A DNA stretch of 40,026 nucleotides from an uncultured Spirochaetaceae bacterium (GCA_902783155.1 CACZPR010000058.1:1-40026); one strand, 5' to 3'. Shown: positions 25,004 to 33,660, counted from the first letter of the stretch. Program-made: numbers and translations. Notes: generated by a model from the sequence alone, not told the origin.

Positions 25004-25112
25004 GATTTAAAACAAAAAAACACCACCTACGAAGCATTCGCTTTTTCAGTGGTTCGTGCATAGAGTAATATGAAAAACTTCTTGTGTCAAGGATTATATG
25101 AGGAATTATATT

Positions 25113-25175
25113 TGGAAAACGGTACGGCTTGGCGATGTGTGCTTCGGCTACGCTCAGCAACCGAGTGGTTATTGA
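25113..25175 (+). pseudogene. hsdS 5' fragment, copy B
   Basis: The frame WKTVRLGDVC then FGYAQQPSGY and stop repeats the first ten residues of the HsdS target-recognition domain. The sequence after it is replaced by a palindrome (25152-25177). It lies 120 bases before the intact copy. Confidence 0.75.
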
Positions 25176-25177
25176 GC
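25152..25177. repeat. imperfect palindrome, possibly a dispersed repeat
   Basis: GCTCA and AACC pair with GGTT and TGAGC around a four-base loop. The element truncates hsdS fragment B and looks like a small palindromic repeat insertion. Confidence 0.5.
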
Positions 25178-25196
25178 GAAATTGAAATGACAGAAT

Positions 25197-26324
25197 ATGA
25201 TAATGGAGAATTGGGAATTGAGAATTGATAATTGGAAAACAGTACGACTTGGGGATGTGTGTGAAAAAGGCTCATCGAATATTGCCCAAAATGAAATTGC
25301 AGATAATTGTGGCGAATATCCAATTTATGGAGCTGCAGGTTTTATCAAAAATGTTGATTTCTACAAACAAGAGAAACCTTACATCGGGATTGTAAAAGAT
25401 GGTGCGGGTGTTGGACGAATTTCTGTGCATCCAGCAAAATCATCTCTCATTGGAACAATGCAATATATTTTTCCGAATGAAGATGTAGATATAAACTTTC
25501 TTGCTTCATTTTTAAGATTCCAAAACCTTGGAAGATTCTATACAGGTGCAACCATTCCGCATATTTATTTTAAAGACTATAAAGAAATAAAATTTAAGCT
25601 TCCGCCCCTCGAAACCCAGCGTCAAATTGCTGCACAGCTGGACAAATGCACTGCGCTCATCGCAAAGCACAAGCTCATGCTCGAAAAATACGACACGCTC
25701 ATCAAATCCCGATTTATCGAGATGTTTGGAGACAATCCAATTGATAATGGAAAATGGAAAGTGGAGAGTTTTGGTAACATTGGATCATGCAAAAACGGAA
25801 TGAACTTTCATTACGACGAGAATGGTATTGAAATTAATTGTTTGGGTGTCAGCGACTTCAAAGATAATTCTGTCGTGGATTGTGATTCTTTGCCAAAAAT
25901 CAGTTTAAATGAAGCCCCTACAAACGAATATCTTTTAAAAAATGAAGACATTGTTTTTGTTCGTTCAAATGGAAATAAAGAACTTGTCGGAAGAAGTGTT
26001 ATCGTTTACCCAAAAACTCCGACAACATTTAGCGGATTTTGCATTCGTTTTAGAAAAAATTATGATGAGCTAAATTCGATTTTTCTTCTTCGCTATTTAA
26101 AAACTGAATATGCAAGAAAAAAAATGGCTGGTCGTGGAGCAAATATTCAAAATCTAAATCAACAGATTTTATCTGAACTTCAAATCCCCGTTCCCCCTCT
26201 CGCCTTGCAAGAAAAGTTCGCCCAATTCGTGCAAGCCGTGGACGCACAGAAAGCCAAGACGCATCAATCTCTGGAAAAAGCCGAAACTCTGTACAAAGCG
26301 TTAATGCAGGAGTATTTCGGTTGA
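25197..26324 (+). CDS. hsdS: type I restriction-modification specificity subunit
   Basis: HsdS recognises the bipartite DNA site and bridges the M and R subunits. This 375-residue protein has the standard two-fold build. The first recognition domain begins WKTVRLGDVC. A central conserved spacer (LPPLETQRQIAAQLDKC, then FIEMFGDNP) follows, then the second recognition domain (WKVESFGNIGSCKNG) and a C-terminal repeat (VPPLALQEKFAQFV). The ATG at 25197 has no ribosome site, whereas TTG at 25218 has GGAG nine bases upstream, so the true start may be later. Both recognition domains begin after similar AATTGATAAT-GGAAAA DNA, which could support domain exchange. Confidence 0.93.
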   Translation: MIMENWELRIDNWKTVRLGDVCEKGSSNIAQNEIADNCGEYPIYGAAGFIKNVDFYKQEKPYIGIVKDGAGVGRISVHPAKSSLIGTMQYIFPNEDVDINFLASFLRFQNLGRFYTGATIPHIYFKDYKEIKFKLPPLETQRQIAAQLDKCTALIAKHKLMLEKYDTLIKSRFIEMFGDNPIDNGKWKVESFGNIGSCKNGMNFHYDENGIEINCLGVSDFKDNSVVDCDSLPKISLNEAPTNEYLLKNEDIVFVRSNGNKELVGRSVIVYPKTPTTFSGFCIRFRKNYDELNSIFLLRYLKTEYARKKMAGRGANIQNLNQQILSELQIPVPPLALQEKFAQFVQAVDAQKAKTHQSLEKAETLYKALMQEYFG

Positions 26325-26380
26325 TTTTGCGTTTGTTGCCAGCAAAGCTTCAAGGCGCAAAATTGAATCCGCGTGGCAAC
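26325..26380. other. interlocked inverted repeats (possible pseudoknot)
   Basis: TTTTGCG (26325-26331) is complementary to CGCAAAA (26356-26362), and GTTGCCA (26335-26341) to TGGCAAC (26374-26380). The two 7-bp pairings cross, as in an RNA pseudoknot. The element starts at the hsdS stop. Confidence 0.4.
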
Positions 26381-26440
26381 TTTCATCTTTCCATTTTCCA
26401 CTTTCCGCTTGTTCCGGGTGACTTTTTTGCAGTGTTGTTG

Positions 26441-26446
26441 TATAAT
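26441..26446 (+). promoter_or_regulatory. -10 element of mntA
   Basis: A perfect TATAAT lies 20 bases before the mntA start. No good -35 is seen. Confidence 0.5.
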
Positions 26447-26465
26447 GTGACAAGAAGGTGCTGAT

Positions 26466-26741
26466 ATGGTAGCAGGAATTATCTTGAACAAAATAACTGA
26501 CATTCTCAAAAACGAAGGCTGCTCGGAAGTTTTCTTGTTCGGTTCCCATGTTACTGGTCGCGCAAATGAAGACTCCGACATTGACGTTGGTGTAAAAGGT
26601 CTTGACCCTTCCAAGTTTTTTTCAGTTTATGCAAAACTTGATTCTGAAATCGATTCAAAAATAGACTTTGTTGATTTTGATGAGCAGAGCGCATTATTTA
26701 ATTTTTTGACCAGCATAGGGGAGATTAGGAAAATTGGATGA
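26466..26741 (+). CDS. mntA: MNT-type nucleotidyltransferase antitoxin
   Basis: This 91-residue minimal nucleotidyltransferase carries FLFGSHVTGRANEDSDIDVGV (GSxxxG followed by SDIDV) and a third acid in IDFVDFDE. In HepT-MntA modules the antitoxin AMPylates and silences its HEPN ribonuclease partner. The stop overlaps the start of the next frame. It sits between hsdS and hsdR and has its own -10 element. The catalytic motifs are intact although the partner is truncated. Confidence 0.85.
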   Translation: MVAGIILNKITDILKNEGCSEVFLFGSHVTGRANEDSDIDVGVKGLDPSKFFSVYAKLDSEIDSKIDFVDFDEQSALFNFLTSIGEIRKIG

Positions 26742-26925
26742 AATTTTAAAGAAAAAAATTGAGTTTGAAATAAGCCAGATTGATGAACACATTTCTAAAT
26801 CCTCTGTCCTTATAAAAAAATGTAATTTGCAGGAGCCTGATTATTGCGAATTAGAGAGTTTCTTTCATCCACCAAATCGACAAATCAAAATTTGCAATAG
26901 CAAAATGTCTGGAAATGGGTTATAA
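26734..26925 (+). pseudogene. truncated HEPN (HepT-like) toxin
   Basis: A TTG start overlapping the mntA stop opens a 63-codon frame. Its first 40 residues (EILKKKIEFEISQIDEHISK, then NLQEPDYCELESF) resemble HEPN partners of MNT proteins. Such partners are usually well over 100 residues and carry an RxxxxH-type active site later, which is missing here. The tail after FFH looks like noise, so a deletion or frameshift has removed the catalytic part. The identification rests on position and on the N-terminal helix pattern. Confidence 0.6.
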
Positions 26926-26926
26926 T
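26921..26926 (+). promoter_or_regulatory. -10 element of hsdR, predicted leaderless start
   Basis: A perfect TATAAT is followed seven bases later by the hsdR ATG at 26934. No Shine-Dalgarno sequence lies between, and no clear -35 is seen at 17 bases. Confidence 0.5.
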
Positions 26927-26933
26927 ATAAGAC

Positions 26934-29900
26934 ATGGCAAACTTTGATTTCTTGACCTACGATAAAAACTATTCAGCTTTCAGTCAGATGGCAATTCAGG
27001 CGGAACTTCAGTACAACAGGAACACCGTCTTTGCAGCTTTTGCCGCACGCAAGTCTTTGGAGCAGGCCGTTAAATGGATGTACTCGGTGGACGGGGACCT
27101 GCACAAGCCTTACGATGATTCCATACAGACTCTTGTCCACGAATCTTCCTTTATAAATGCAGTTCCATCCGACATTCGCCGTGACATGCAGATGGTCATA
27201 AAGGTCGGAAACAGCGGCGTTCATGATACCTTTGCCGTAGAAAAAAAATATGTCCTCCTTTCGCTTAAGGCACTTTTCAATTTCCTTAACTGGCTTGATT
27301 ACACATACGGTTCCGATTACAGGCAGCGCACTTTCTGCGAGGATGCAATTCCGAAGAACAAGGTCGTAGTTTCCGTAAAGGCTCCGTCGCAGGATGAAAT
27401 AAAAAAATACAGGGAAGAGCTTGAGTCAAAGGACAATACGATAGAAGAATTGAAAAAGCAGCTTGCCGAAGCGTTGGCGGCCATCCAGGGCAATAAGGAA
27501 AATCCGTCTGCAAAACCGGAACTGAAGCTTGAAGACCTGAGCGAATTCCAGACTCGTAAGATGTTCATCGACGAAGACCTTAAGACGCTTGGCTGGAGTA
27601 TTGACCAGGTTCAGGTCGTTGAAGAATACAAGGTCTGCGACATGGAAGGCGTTCCGGGAAAAATCGGTTTCATAGATTACGCTCTTTTTGGAAAGGACGG
27701 TTCACCTCTTGCAGTAATCGAAGCAAAGAAAACTACGAAGGATGCAAACGTCGGTAAGCAGCAGGCCGTTTTATATGCTGACTGTCTTGAACGGAAATTC
27801 GGTCGCCGCCCGTTCATCTTCTATACAAACGGATTTGAAACTTTCTTCTGGGATGACACTCAGTATGCGCCCCGTTCCGTAAGCATGATTTTTTCAATGA
27901 ACGATTTGCAGAAACTGATGGACCGCCGCAGTCTTCTGGTGGATTTGAAACAGATTAAAATCAACACGGACATTTCTGGCCGCCCGTATCAGATGAAGGC
28001 GATACGTTCAATCTGTTCGGAAATGGAAAAGAAAATCAGAAAGTTCCTTCTTGTCATGGCAACAGGAACCGGAAAGACAAGGACCGCAATCAGCATTGTG
28101 GATGTGTTGAGCCGGGCGCATTACGTTTCAAACGTTCTTTTTCTTGCGGACAGAATCCAGCTTGTCGAACAGGCCTATGACGCATTCCGTGAAAACTGTC
28201 CTGACGTTACCGTATGCAATCTTCTTGATTCAAAGGACAAGGCCGAAAACAAGGGCGCACGAATCGTGTTCAGCACATACCCGACGATTTTAAATGCAAT
28301 CGACACCGAAAAAAACAGGGACGGAAACCGCACGTTCACTCCGGCCCATTTTGATTTGATAATAGTCGATGAAGCCCACCGTTCCATATTCAAAAAATAC
28401 CGCGCAATCTTTGAATATTTCGATTCGTATCTTGTAGGTCTTACCGCAACTCCACGCCGCGACGTAGACAAATCGACCTTTGAATTCTTTGAGCTTCAGG
28501 ATGAGGTTCCGACCGATGTCTATGAATACGAGACGGCCGTTTCTGCAAATTATCTTGTTCCGTACCATGCAATCGAAAAGACTTCGACTTTTCTTGACGA
28601 AGGAATCACCAGGGAAAATCTGAGCGAATCCGATTTGGAAAAAATCCGCCGTCAGGAAGAGGAGAGTGAAGAGCCTTTTGAAGAGGTTCCTCCCGGGGCA
28701 ATCAACGATTATGTTTTCAACGAAGACACCACGCGCCAGGTCCTTGAAGATTTGATGATGAAGGGAATCAGAACGGGCGGCGACAAGCTTGGAAAGACAA
28801 TCATATTCGCCTACAACAAAAATCACGCCCAGCATATAGTTGATACCTTCGATAAATATTGGCCTGAGTACAAGGGAAAAATGTGCCAACGGATTGTATG
28901 CGATGATTCAAAGGTGAAGTCAACGATAAAGGAATTCAAAAAGACGGATTCCCAGCTCCAGATTGCAGTCAGCGTTGACATGCTCGATACCGGCGTAGAT
29001 ATACCGGAAGTCGTAAACCTTGTTTTCTATAAAAAAATCCGAAGCAAAATCAAGTTCTGGCAGATGAACGGACGCGGAACTCGTTTGGCTCCGAATCTTG
29101 TCTGCACTGATGAAACCGGTTCATACATCGGAAAAAAATATTTCTACATTTTCGACTACCTCAGGAACTTTGAATTTTTCCGCGAAGAAAAAAACTTCAT
29201 TGAGGGCAGTTCCGGAAAATCGCTTTCTGAAAGGATTTTTGCGCACAAGTGTTCTGTCATAAAGCTGCTCCAGGATTCGGCTTGGGCGGAGCATAAATTC
29301 ATCGATTACAGAAACCGGCTTGTAAGTGAAGTGCTTGAACAGACGAAGGCCCTGAACGTAAATCTTACTCCCGTTCATCTTGTTCTGAAGCATGTCCTGA
29401 AATTCCAGGACGAAAAGAATTTTGAATGTCTGAGCGATGAAGATGTTACGGACCTTGAGAAATACATTGCGCCCTTGGTGTTCAACGGAGAGCCGGACCA
29501 GTATGCAAAGGGATTCGACAATTTCTGTTACGGAATAATGGAAGCGCATCTGTCGGAAAAGCCGATTAATCTCTACCGCTCAAGGATTAGGACGGTTTCG
29601 GAAAAGCTTCTGACAAAGACTTCGATCAAGGCTGTCCGCGACCATTTGCCGAGGCTCCAGAACCTTTCGCTCGATTCCTTTTACGACGGACTGACCGTTC
29701 TTGATTACGAGGAAATCAGAAACGAGATAAGGGGACTTGCCCAGTTTGCGGTGGACGGATCCCATGTCGATCCCATTTTCGTCGATTACGGGGACTCGAT
29801 GAAAAGCGTCGATGTTCCTGAGGGAAGTCCGAATCCGGCTCCGGCAGACAGTTTTGAAGAATACAAAAAGAAAGTGGATGCCTATCTTTCCGAACACATG

Positions 29901-30317
29901 AAAGACGATGCCATCGATAAGCTCCGCACGAACAGACCCCTTACGAAAGACGACTTTGAAAGCCTGAACCATATTTTCAAGGAAGAGCTTGGCGATGAAA
30001 AAATGTTCGAGCAGCTGTCCGGTGGAAAATCACTTGGAGTATTCATCCGCCAGATAACGAAGATGGATAAGGATGCGATAAACGATTATTTTGCGGATTT
30101 CATAAATGATGCGAACATGAACGCAATGCAGATTGAATTCGTCCAGCGCCTGATAGACATAATCGTTGAGCAGGGGGAAATCAACGTGGAGGCATTGATG
30201 AAGGGACGCGCTCCGTTCGACCGTCCGAAATTCTTCACCCTTTTTGGAAGCGATGCGCAGAACAGGATTTTTGAGGTCATCAGAAGCATAAACCGGAATG
30301 CCCGGGATGTGGCATAG
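26934..30317 (+). CDS. hsdR: type I restriction endonuclease R subunit (EcoEI-like)
   Basis: HsdR is the DNA-translocating, cutting subunit. This 1127-residue protein has, in order: a DUF4145 domain (about 1-130), a coiled segment (about 150-185), and an HsdR N-terminal nuclease with IDYALFG and VIEAKKT (D and ExK residues). Next come the superfamily-2 helicase with Walker A ATGTGKTR (from about residue 376), DEAH (479-482), GLTATPR and NGRGTR, and finally a long EcoEI-type C-terminal domain. All motifs are intact, so restriction should be functional if hsdM and hsdS are expressed. It begins after the truncated HepT remnant, apparently from its own promoter. Confidence 0.96.
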   Translation: MANFDFLTYDKNYSAFSQMAIQAELQYNRNTVFAAFAARKSLEQAVKWMYSVDGDLHKPYDDSIQTLVHESSFINAVPSDIRRDMQMVIKVGNSGVHDTFAVEKKYVLLSLKALFNFLNWLDYTYGSDYRQRTFCEDAIPKNKVVVSVKAPSQDEIKKYREELESKDNTIEELKKQLAEALAAIQGNKENPSAKPELKLEDLSEFQTRKMFIDEDLKTLGWSIDQVQVVEEYKVCDMEGVPGKIGFIDYALFGKDGSPLAVIEAKKTTKDANVGKQQAVLYADCLERKFGRRPFIFYTNGFETFFWDDTQYAPRSVSMIFSMNDLQKLMDRRSLLVDLKQIKINTDISGRPYQMKAIRSICSEMEKKIRKFLLVMATGTGKTRTAISIVDVLSRAHYVSNVLFLADRIQLVEQAYDAFRENCPDVTVCNLLDSKDKAENKGARIVFSTYPTILNAIDTEKNRDGNRTFTPAHFDLIIVDEAHRSIFKKYRAIFEYFDSYLVGLTATPRRDVDKSTFEFFELQDEVPTDVYEYETAVSANYLVPYHAIEKTSTFLDEGITRENLSESDLEKIRRQEEESEEPFEEVPPGAINDYVFNEDTTRQVLEDLMMKGIRTGGDKLGKTIIFAYNKNHAQHIVDTFDKYWPEYKGKMCQRIVCDDSKVKSTIKEFKKTDSQLQIAVSVDMLDTGVDIPEVVNLVFYKKIRSKIKFWQMNGRGTRLAPNLVCTDETGSYIGKKYFYIFDYLRNFEFFREEKNFIEGSSGKSLSERIFAHKCSVIKLLQDSAWAEHKFIDYRNRLVSEVLEQTKALNVNLTPVHLVLKHVLKFQDEKNFECLSDEDVTDLEKYIAPLVFNGEPDQYAKGFDNFCYGIMEAHLSEKPINLYRSRIRTVSEKLLTKTSIKAVRDHLPRLQNLSLDSFYDGLTVLDYEEIRNEIRGLAQFAVDGSHVDPIFVDYGDSMKSVDVPEGSPNPAPADSFEEYKKKVDAYLSEHMKDDAIDKLRTNRPLTKDDFESLNHIFKEELGDEKMFEQLSGGKSLGVFIRQITKMDKDAINDYFADFINDANMNAMQIEFVQRLIDIIVEQGEINVEALMKGRAPFDRPKFFTLFGSDAQNRIFEVIRSINRNARDVA

Positions 30318-30328
30318 AATCCCCTTAA

Positions 30329-30357
30329 TTGACCACGGTCGGAAAATGCTGTATTAT
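30329..30357 (+). promoter_or_regulatory. promoter of prs
   Basis: TTGACC (30329-30334), a 17-base spacer and TATTAT (30352-30357) are present. They give a leader of about 60 bases before the prs ATG at 30425. Confidence 0.7.
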
Positions 30358-30424
30358 GGGTTGTCGAGGTCTCCGTGCGTTTTGGCGGGGATGTTTTCAA
30401 TTTTTTATAGGGGAATCAAGAATA

Positions 30425-31741
30425 ATGCCGTATTCTGAACCAACCGATCTTGCTGTTGTGGCTTGTCCTGGAGGGGAATCTTTTGCCGACGAGGTTATAG
30501 TCCATCTCCGTCACATGTACAAGCACCGTTTCTCACTGAAAAGTGATGTCATCTCCAAGCGATATGGTCTGGACCGTGAGTCGCTCGTCCGTCAGATTAA
30601 CATGGACAACGATTTGCATACAAGCGACCTTTGCATAAGGGGGATGGTGGACAAGTACCGCGCGCCACAGTTCAAGTTGGACACACGTTTTACGTTCTTC
30701 GCCAATGGAGAGTTTAAGTGCGAGCTTAACGAATGTATCCGGGGGAAGGACGTTTTTATTTTTCAGGATGTGGAAAACCACGAGCCGATTTCCCTGAACG
30801 ATGGAAAAAACAAAATCTCCCTGAGCGTGAACGACCATGTAATGTGCCTCCTTGTCGCTATTGATGCCGTGAGACAGGCCGGTGCGAGGGAGATTACACT
30901 TGTTCTTCCTGTCTATCCATACAGCCGCCAGCATAAGAAAAAGGGCCGCGAGGGTCTGACAGCCGCTCTTCTTGGTCACATTTATGAAAGCATGGAGGTG
31001 ACACGGATTATTACCCTGGACCTCCATTCACGTGAAATAATCAATGCGTTCAGCCACACCCACTGCGAAAATCTGCACGCATCCTACCAGATTATCAGGG
31101 AGCTTTCCCGCGTTGTCGATTTGACCAAGGAGGACCTTGTTGTTGTAAGTCCCGACACTGGTGCAATCGACAGAAACAAATTCTATGCGACCGGACTGAA
31201 GAAGCCCCTCGCCATGATTTACAAGGAGAGGGACTATTCCGTAGTTACGCAGGATGCCAAGAACACGAACATCAAGAGCATAAAACTTTTGGGCGACGTG
31301 AAGGGCAAGGTTGCTTTTCTTGCGGACGACATGCTTGGAACCGGTGGAACTTTGCTCAAGGCCATGGGATTTTTGCACGACCAGGGAGCGACCAAGGTTA
31401 TTGCCGCAATCAGTCTGCCGTTCTTCACCGGAAATGCGGTCCAGCTTTTTGACGAGGCGTACCAGAAGGGTCTCTTCTATAGAATAATTGGAACGAACGC
31501 TGTCTACCATGAGGATTTGCTGAAGAAAGAGTGGTACATCAGCACGAATGTCAGCGGTCTCTTTGCGAACGTAATCACAAGGCTGCACCACGGTCAATCT
31601 CTTTCTGATTTGCTGGACAACCGCTCCATAATCGACAAGATGATAAAGGCCAGCCGTCCTGCGGAAACAAAGGATGCTCAGATTGCCGACCCGATTGATC
31701 CAAAGGGAAAGTCGGTGAACAACTGCGACCCAATCGCTTAG
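30425..31741 (+). CDS. prs: ribose-phosphate pyrophosphokinase, long type
   Basis: The enzyme makes PRPP from ribose 5-phosphate and ATP for nucleotide, His and Trp synthesis. The start is placed at MPYSEP (30425) after AGGGG; the longer frame upstream overlaps the promoter. At 438 residues it exceeds the usual 310-320, with extra sequence near the N-terminus (residues about 20-95) and at the C-terminus. Recognised motifs are LVLPVYPYSRQHKK, LDLHSREIINAF, VSPDTGAIDR and the PRPP loop LADDMLGTGGT. An FGGY kinase follows after 25 bases in the same operon. Confidence 0.93.
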   Translation: MPYSEPTDLAVVACPGGESFADEVIVHLRHMYKHRFSLKSDVISKRYGLDRESLVRQINMDNDLHTSDLCIRGMVDKYRAPQFKLDTRFTFFANGEFKCELNECIRGKDVFIFQDVENHEPISLNDGKNKISLSVNDHVMCLLVAIDAVRQAGAREITLVLPVYPYSRQHKKKGREGLTAALLGHIYESMEVTRIITLDLHSREIINAFSHTHCENLHASYQIIRELSRVVDLTKEDLVVVSPDTGAIDRNKFYATGLKKPLAMIYKERDYSVVTQDAKNTNIKSIKLLGDVKGKVAFLADDMLGTGGTLLKAMGFLHDQGATKVIAAISLPFFTGNAVQLFDEAYQKGLFYRIIGTNAVYHEDLLKKEWYISTNVSGLFANVITRLHHGQSLSDLLDNRSIIDKMIKASRPAETKDAQIADPIDPKGKSVNNCDPIA

Positions 31742-31766
31742 TTTGAAAACGGATTAGGAAAGGGAC

Positions 31767-33017
31767 ATGGACAAGGTTTTTTGCGCGGACATAGGGACGA
31801 CATCCCTGAAGACTGCTGTGATTGATTCCACCGGGACCGTAGTTGCCTACAGCCGTAAGATTTTTGAAAAGACGGAGCCACACATGGAGGCATCCGTTTG
31901 GCTAAAGGCAATGAAGTCCGCTATGGATGAAATCTTTTCGGACAGGCGTGAGCTGCGGATTGATGCCGTGTGCGTCAGTGGAAATGGTCCGACCATTGTT
32001 GGACAGGATGGCGAAACACTTTTGTGGAATGCTCCTGTCGACAGTGGCTACGCAAGGGCCTTTGTCTCTCCGTCTCTTTTTGTTCCAAGAATCCATGCGT
32101 TCAGCAAAACTTTTTCGGAGGCCTGGAGTTCTGGCAAAAAGATTTTTTCTGGACCCGAGTATCTTCTTTACCAGCTGACCGGAAATTCCATGACCATTCT
32201 TCCCGAGGAAAGATTCAGGGATGCATACTGGACTGGCGACTCCATTTCAGAGGCCGGCCTTGGTGACTGTCTTTCACGGCTCCCGGATTTTGTGGCTCCA
32301 ACGGCTCTTGCTGGAAAAATCACATCCGGGATTGCGGACTATCTTTCCCATGGCGAAAACGGTGTGTCGGAGGGACTCCCGGTTTACTGCGGCGCACCGG
32401 ATTTTGTTGCTGCGCTTGTCGGAACGGGAACCCTTTCTGCCGGAAAACTTTGTGACCGCGCGGGGTCCAGCGAGGGACTGAATCTCTGTACGGCGGAAAA
32501 AATCGAGGCTCCGGGAATCAGGACGCTTCCTTCAATTGTTCCGGGGCTTTGGAACGCTAGCATACTTTTGCCGGACACTGGAATAAAGTTTGCCGAATAC
32601 AAAAAGCGTCTTGAGGAATACGAGGGACGCTCCTTCACATACGATGAGGCCGTTCACGAGACGGTCTTCAACGACGGAATTGAGGCAATCTACGACCAGG
32701 GAAAATACATGATGCTCGAGATTGCGATGAAGGTCCGGGACGGTTTTGGTGTGCTGCGTAATGCCGTTGCTGGAACCTCAACCGTTTTTCCTGATGAATT
32801 TACAATCGCCGGTGGTCAGGCCGGAAACCAGGAATGGGTGAGGATGAAGTGCGACGTAACAAGAATGAAAGCAAAAATTCCTCTGTGCCATGATGCCGAG
32901 CTTATGGGGGACGCTGTGTTTGCGTTCACGGGTGCGGGCTGCTACAAAAACATAGTCGAGGCCAGCGAAAAACTTTGCCGCTTCGAAGGTCTCCTGCAGG
33001 GTGCGTTCCTGGAGTAG
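31767..33017 (+). CDS. FGGY-family sugar kinase
   Basis: This 416-residue protein starts with the ATPase-fold phosphate motif ADIGTTSLKTAVID and has the matching C-terminal nucleotide-binding half (FTIAGGQAGNQEWVRMK, then ELMGDAVFAFTGAG). It resembles xylulokinase-like enzymes and would phosphorylate a pentose or related sugar. It is shorter than most FGGY kinases (about 480-520). Coupling with prs suggests pentose phosphate supply, but the substrate cannot be read from the sequence. AGGAAAGGG precedes the ATG. Confidence 0.85.
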   Translation: MDKVFCADIGTTSLKTAVIDSTGTVVAYSRKIFEKTEPHMEASVWLKAMKSAMDEIFSDRRELRIDAVCVSGNGPTIVGQDGETLLWNAPVDSGYARAFVSPSLFVPRIHAFSKTFSEAWSSGKKIFSGPEYLLYQLTGNSMTILPEERFRDAYWTGDSISEAGLGDCLSRLPDFVAPTALAGKITSGIADYLSHGENGVSEGLPVYCGAPDFVAALVGTGTLSAGKLCDRAGSSEGLNLCTAEKIEAPGIRTLPSIVPGLWNASILLPDTGIKFAEYKKRLEEYEGRSFTYDEAVHETVFNDGIEAIYDQGKYMMLEIAMKVRDGFGVLRNAVAGTSTVFPDEFTIAGGQAGNQEWVRMKCDVTRMKAKIPLCHDAELMGDAVFAFTGAGCYKNIVEASEKLCRFEGLLQGAFLE

Positions 33018-33031
33018 AATGGGGCTAGTTC

Positions 33032-33520
33032 TCACTCAACGGTGACTGTCGTTTTTACGGCCCTGCTTTTGTGTCCGCTGTGGTCGAAAGCTACTGCCGT
33101 GAATGTCCAGTTCCCTTTTTCTTCCGGGACATCCAGGCTTTCTGCAAAAACAAATTCCTCCTGGTACTGGTAGTCAAAGTTTATTGAAATTGGGTCCGCC
33201 TTTTTGTCTCCGTTCTGGGCCGTTATTGTCACACCCGCGAGGTTCCATTCAGAATCCCTGAGGCGCATATACAGGACGGCCTGTTTCCCCGATTTTATTT
33301 TCTGCACGCTCTGTGAATCTTTTCCAAACGATGACGAGAAACCCATCTCCAGAATCTGCGGCGCGAGTGGATTTGTTGATTCTGATTTGGCTTCCTTTTT
33401 TTCACTAACGGAAACTTTTGGCGGCTCGACAGTCTTTGCCGTTGTGGCGCATGAAAAAATCAAAAGAGAAAAAATCAGCGACGAAAGAATCATCGTGTGT
33501 ACAAACAAAATCCGTCTCAA
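33032..33520 (-). CDS. small lipoprotein of unknown function
   Basis: This 162-residue protein starts with TTG (33520), seven bases after GGAGG. A signal peptide ends in the lipobox LIFSC (Cys at about 24). A Lys/Glu/Ser-rich linker follows, then a beta-rich domain (about 60-162) with QAVLYMRLRDSEWNLAGV and GNWTFTAVAFDHSGHKS. This looks like an immunoglobulin-like or surface-binding fold. It is convergent with the FGGY kinase, only 14 bases apart. The family is unknown. Confidence 0.75.
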   Translation of the reverse strand: MRRILFVHTMILSSLIFSLLIFSCATTAKTVEPPKVSVSEKKEAKSESTNPLAPQILEMGFSSSFGKDSQSVQKIKSGKQAVLYMRLRDSEWNLAGVTITAQNGDKKADPISINFDYQYQEEFVFAESLDVPEEKGNWTFTAVAFDHSGHKSRAVKTTVTVE

Positions 33521-33630
33521 TATGTTGCCTCCGTTTTCCTTCTATTATATAGGAGGAGATTGTGCTGGTCTAGTCTGGGCGTTGACACAATTTCCCCCTT
33601 GAAAAATTCCACCTTCTGTGGGATGATATA

Positions 33631-33660
33631 TATAATCTCTAAAAACTTCAGCTTTTAGAG
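33631..33660 (+). promoter_or_regulatory. -10 element overlapping a perfect inverted repeat
   Basis: TATAAT (33631-33636) is followed immediately by CTCTAAAA (33637-33644) and TTTTAGAG (33653-33660), an 8-bp perfect inverted repeat. It lies across the expected start of transcription of the CAP gene. It could be an operator or a 5' hairpin. Confidence 0.55.

Noticed and set aside
30329-30424. N-terminal extension of prs (start at 30329)
   Set aside because: The extension overlaps a good promoter and has no ribosome site. MPYSEP at 30425 follows AGGGG and fits the family start.
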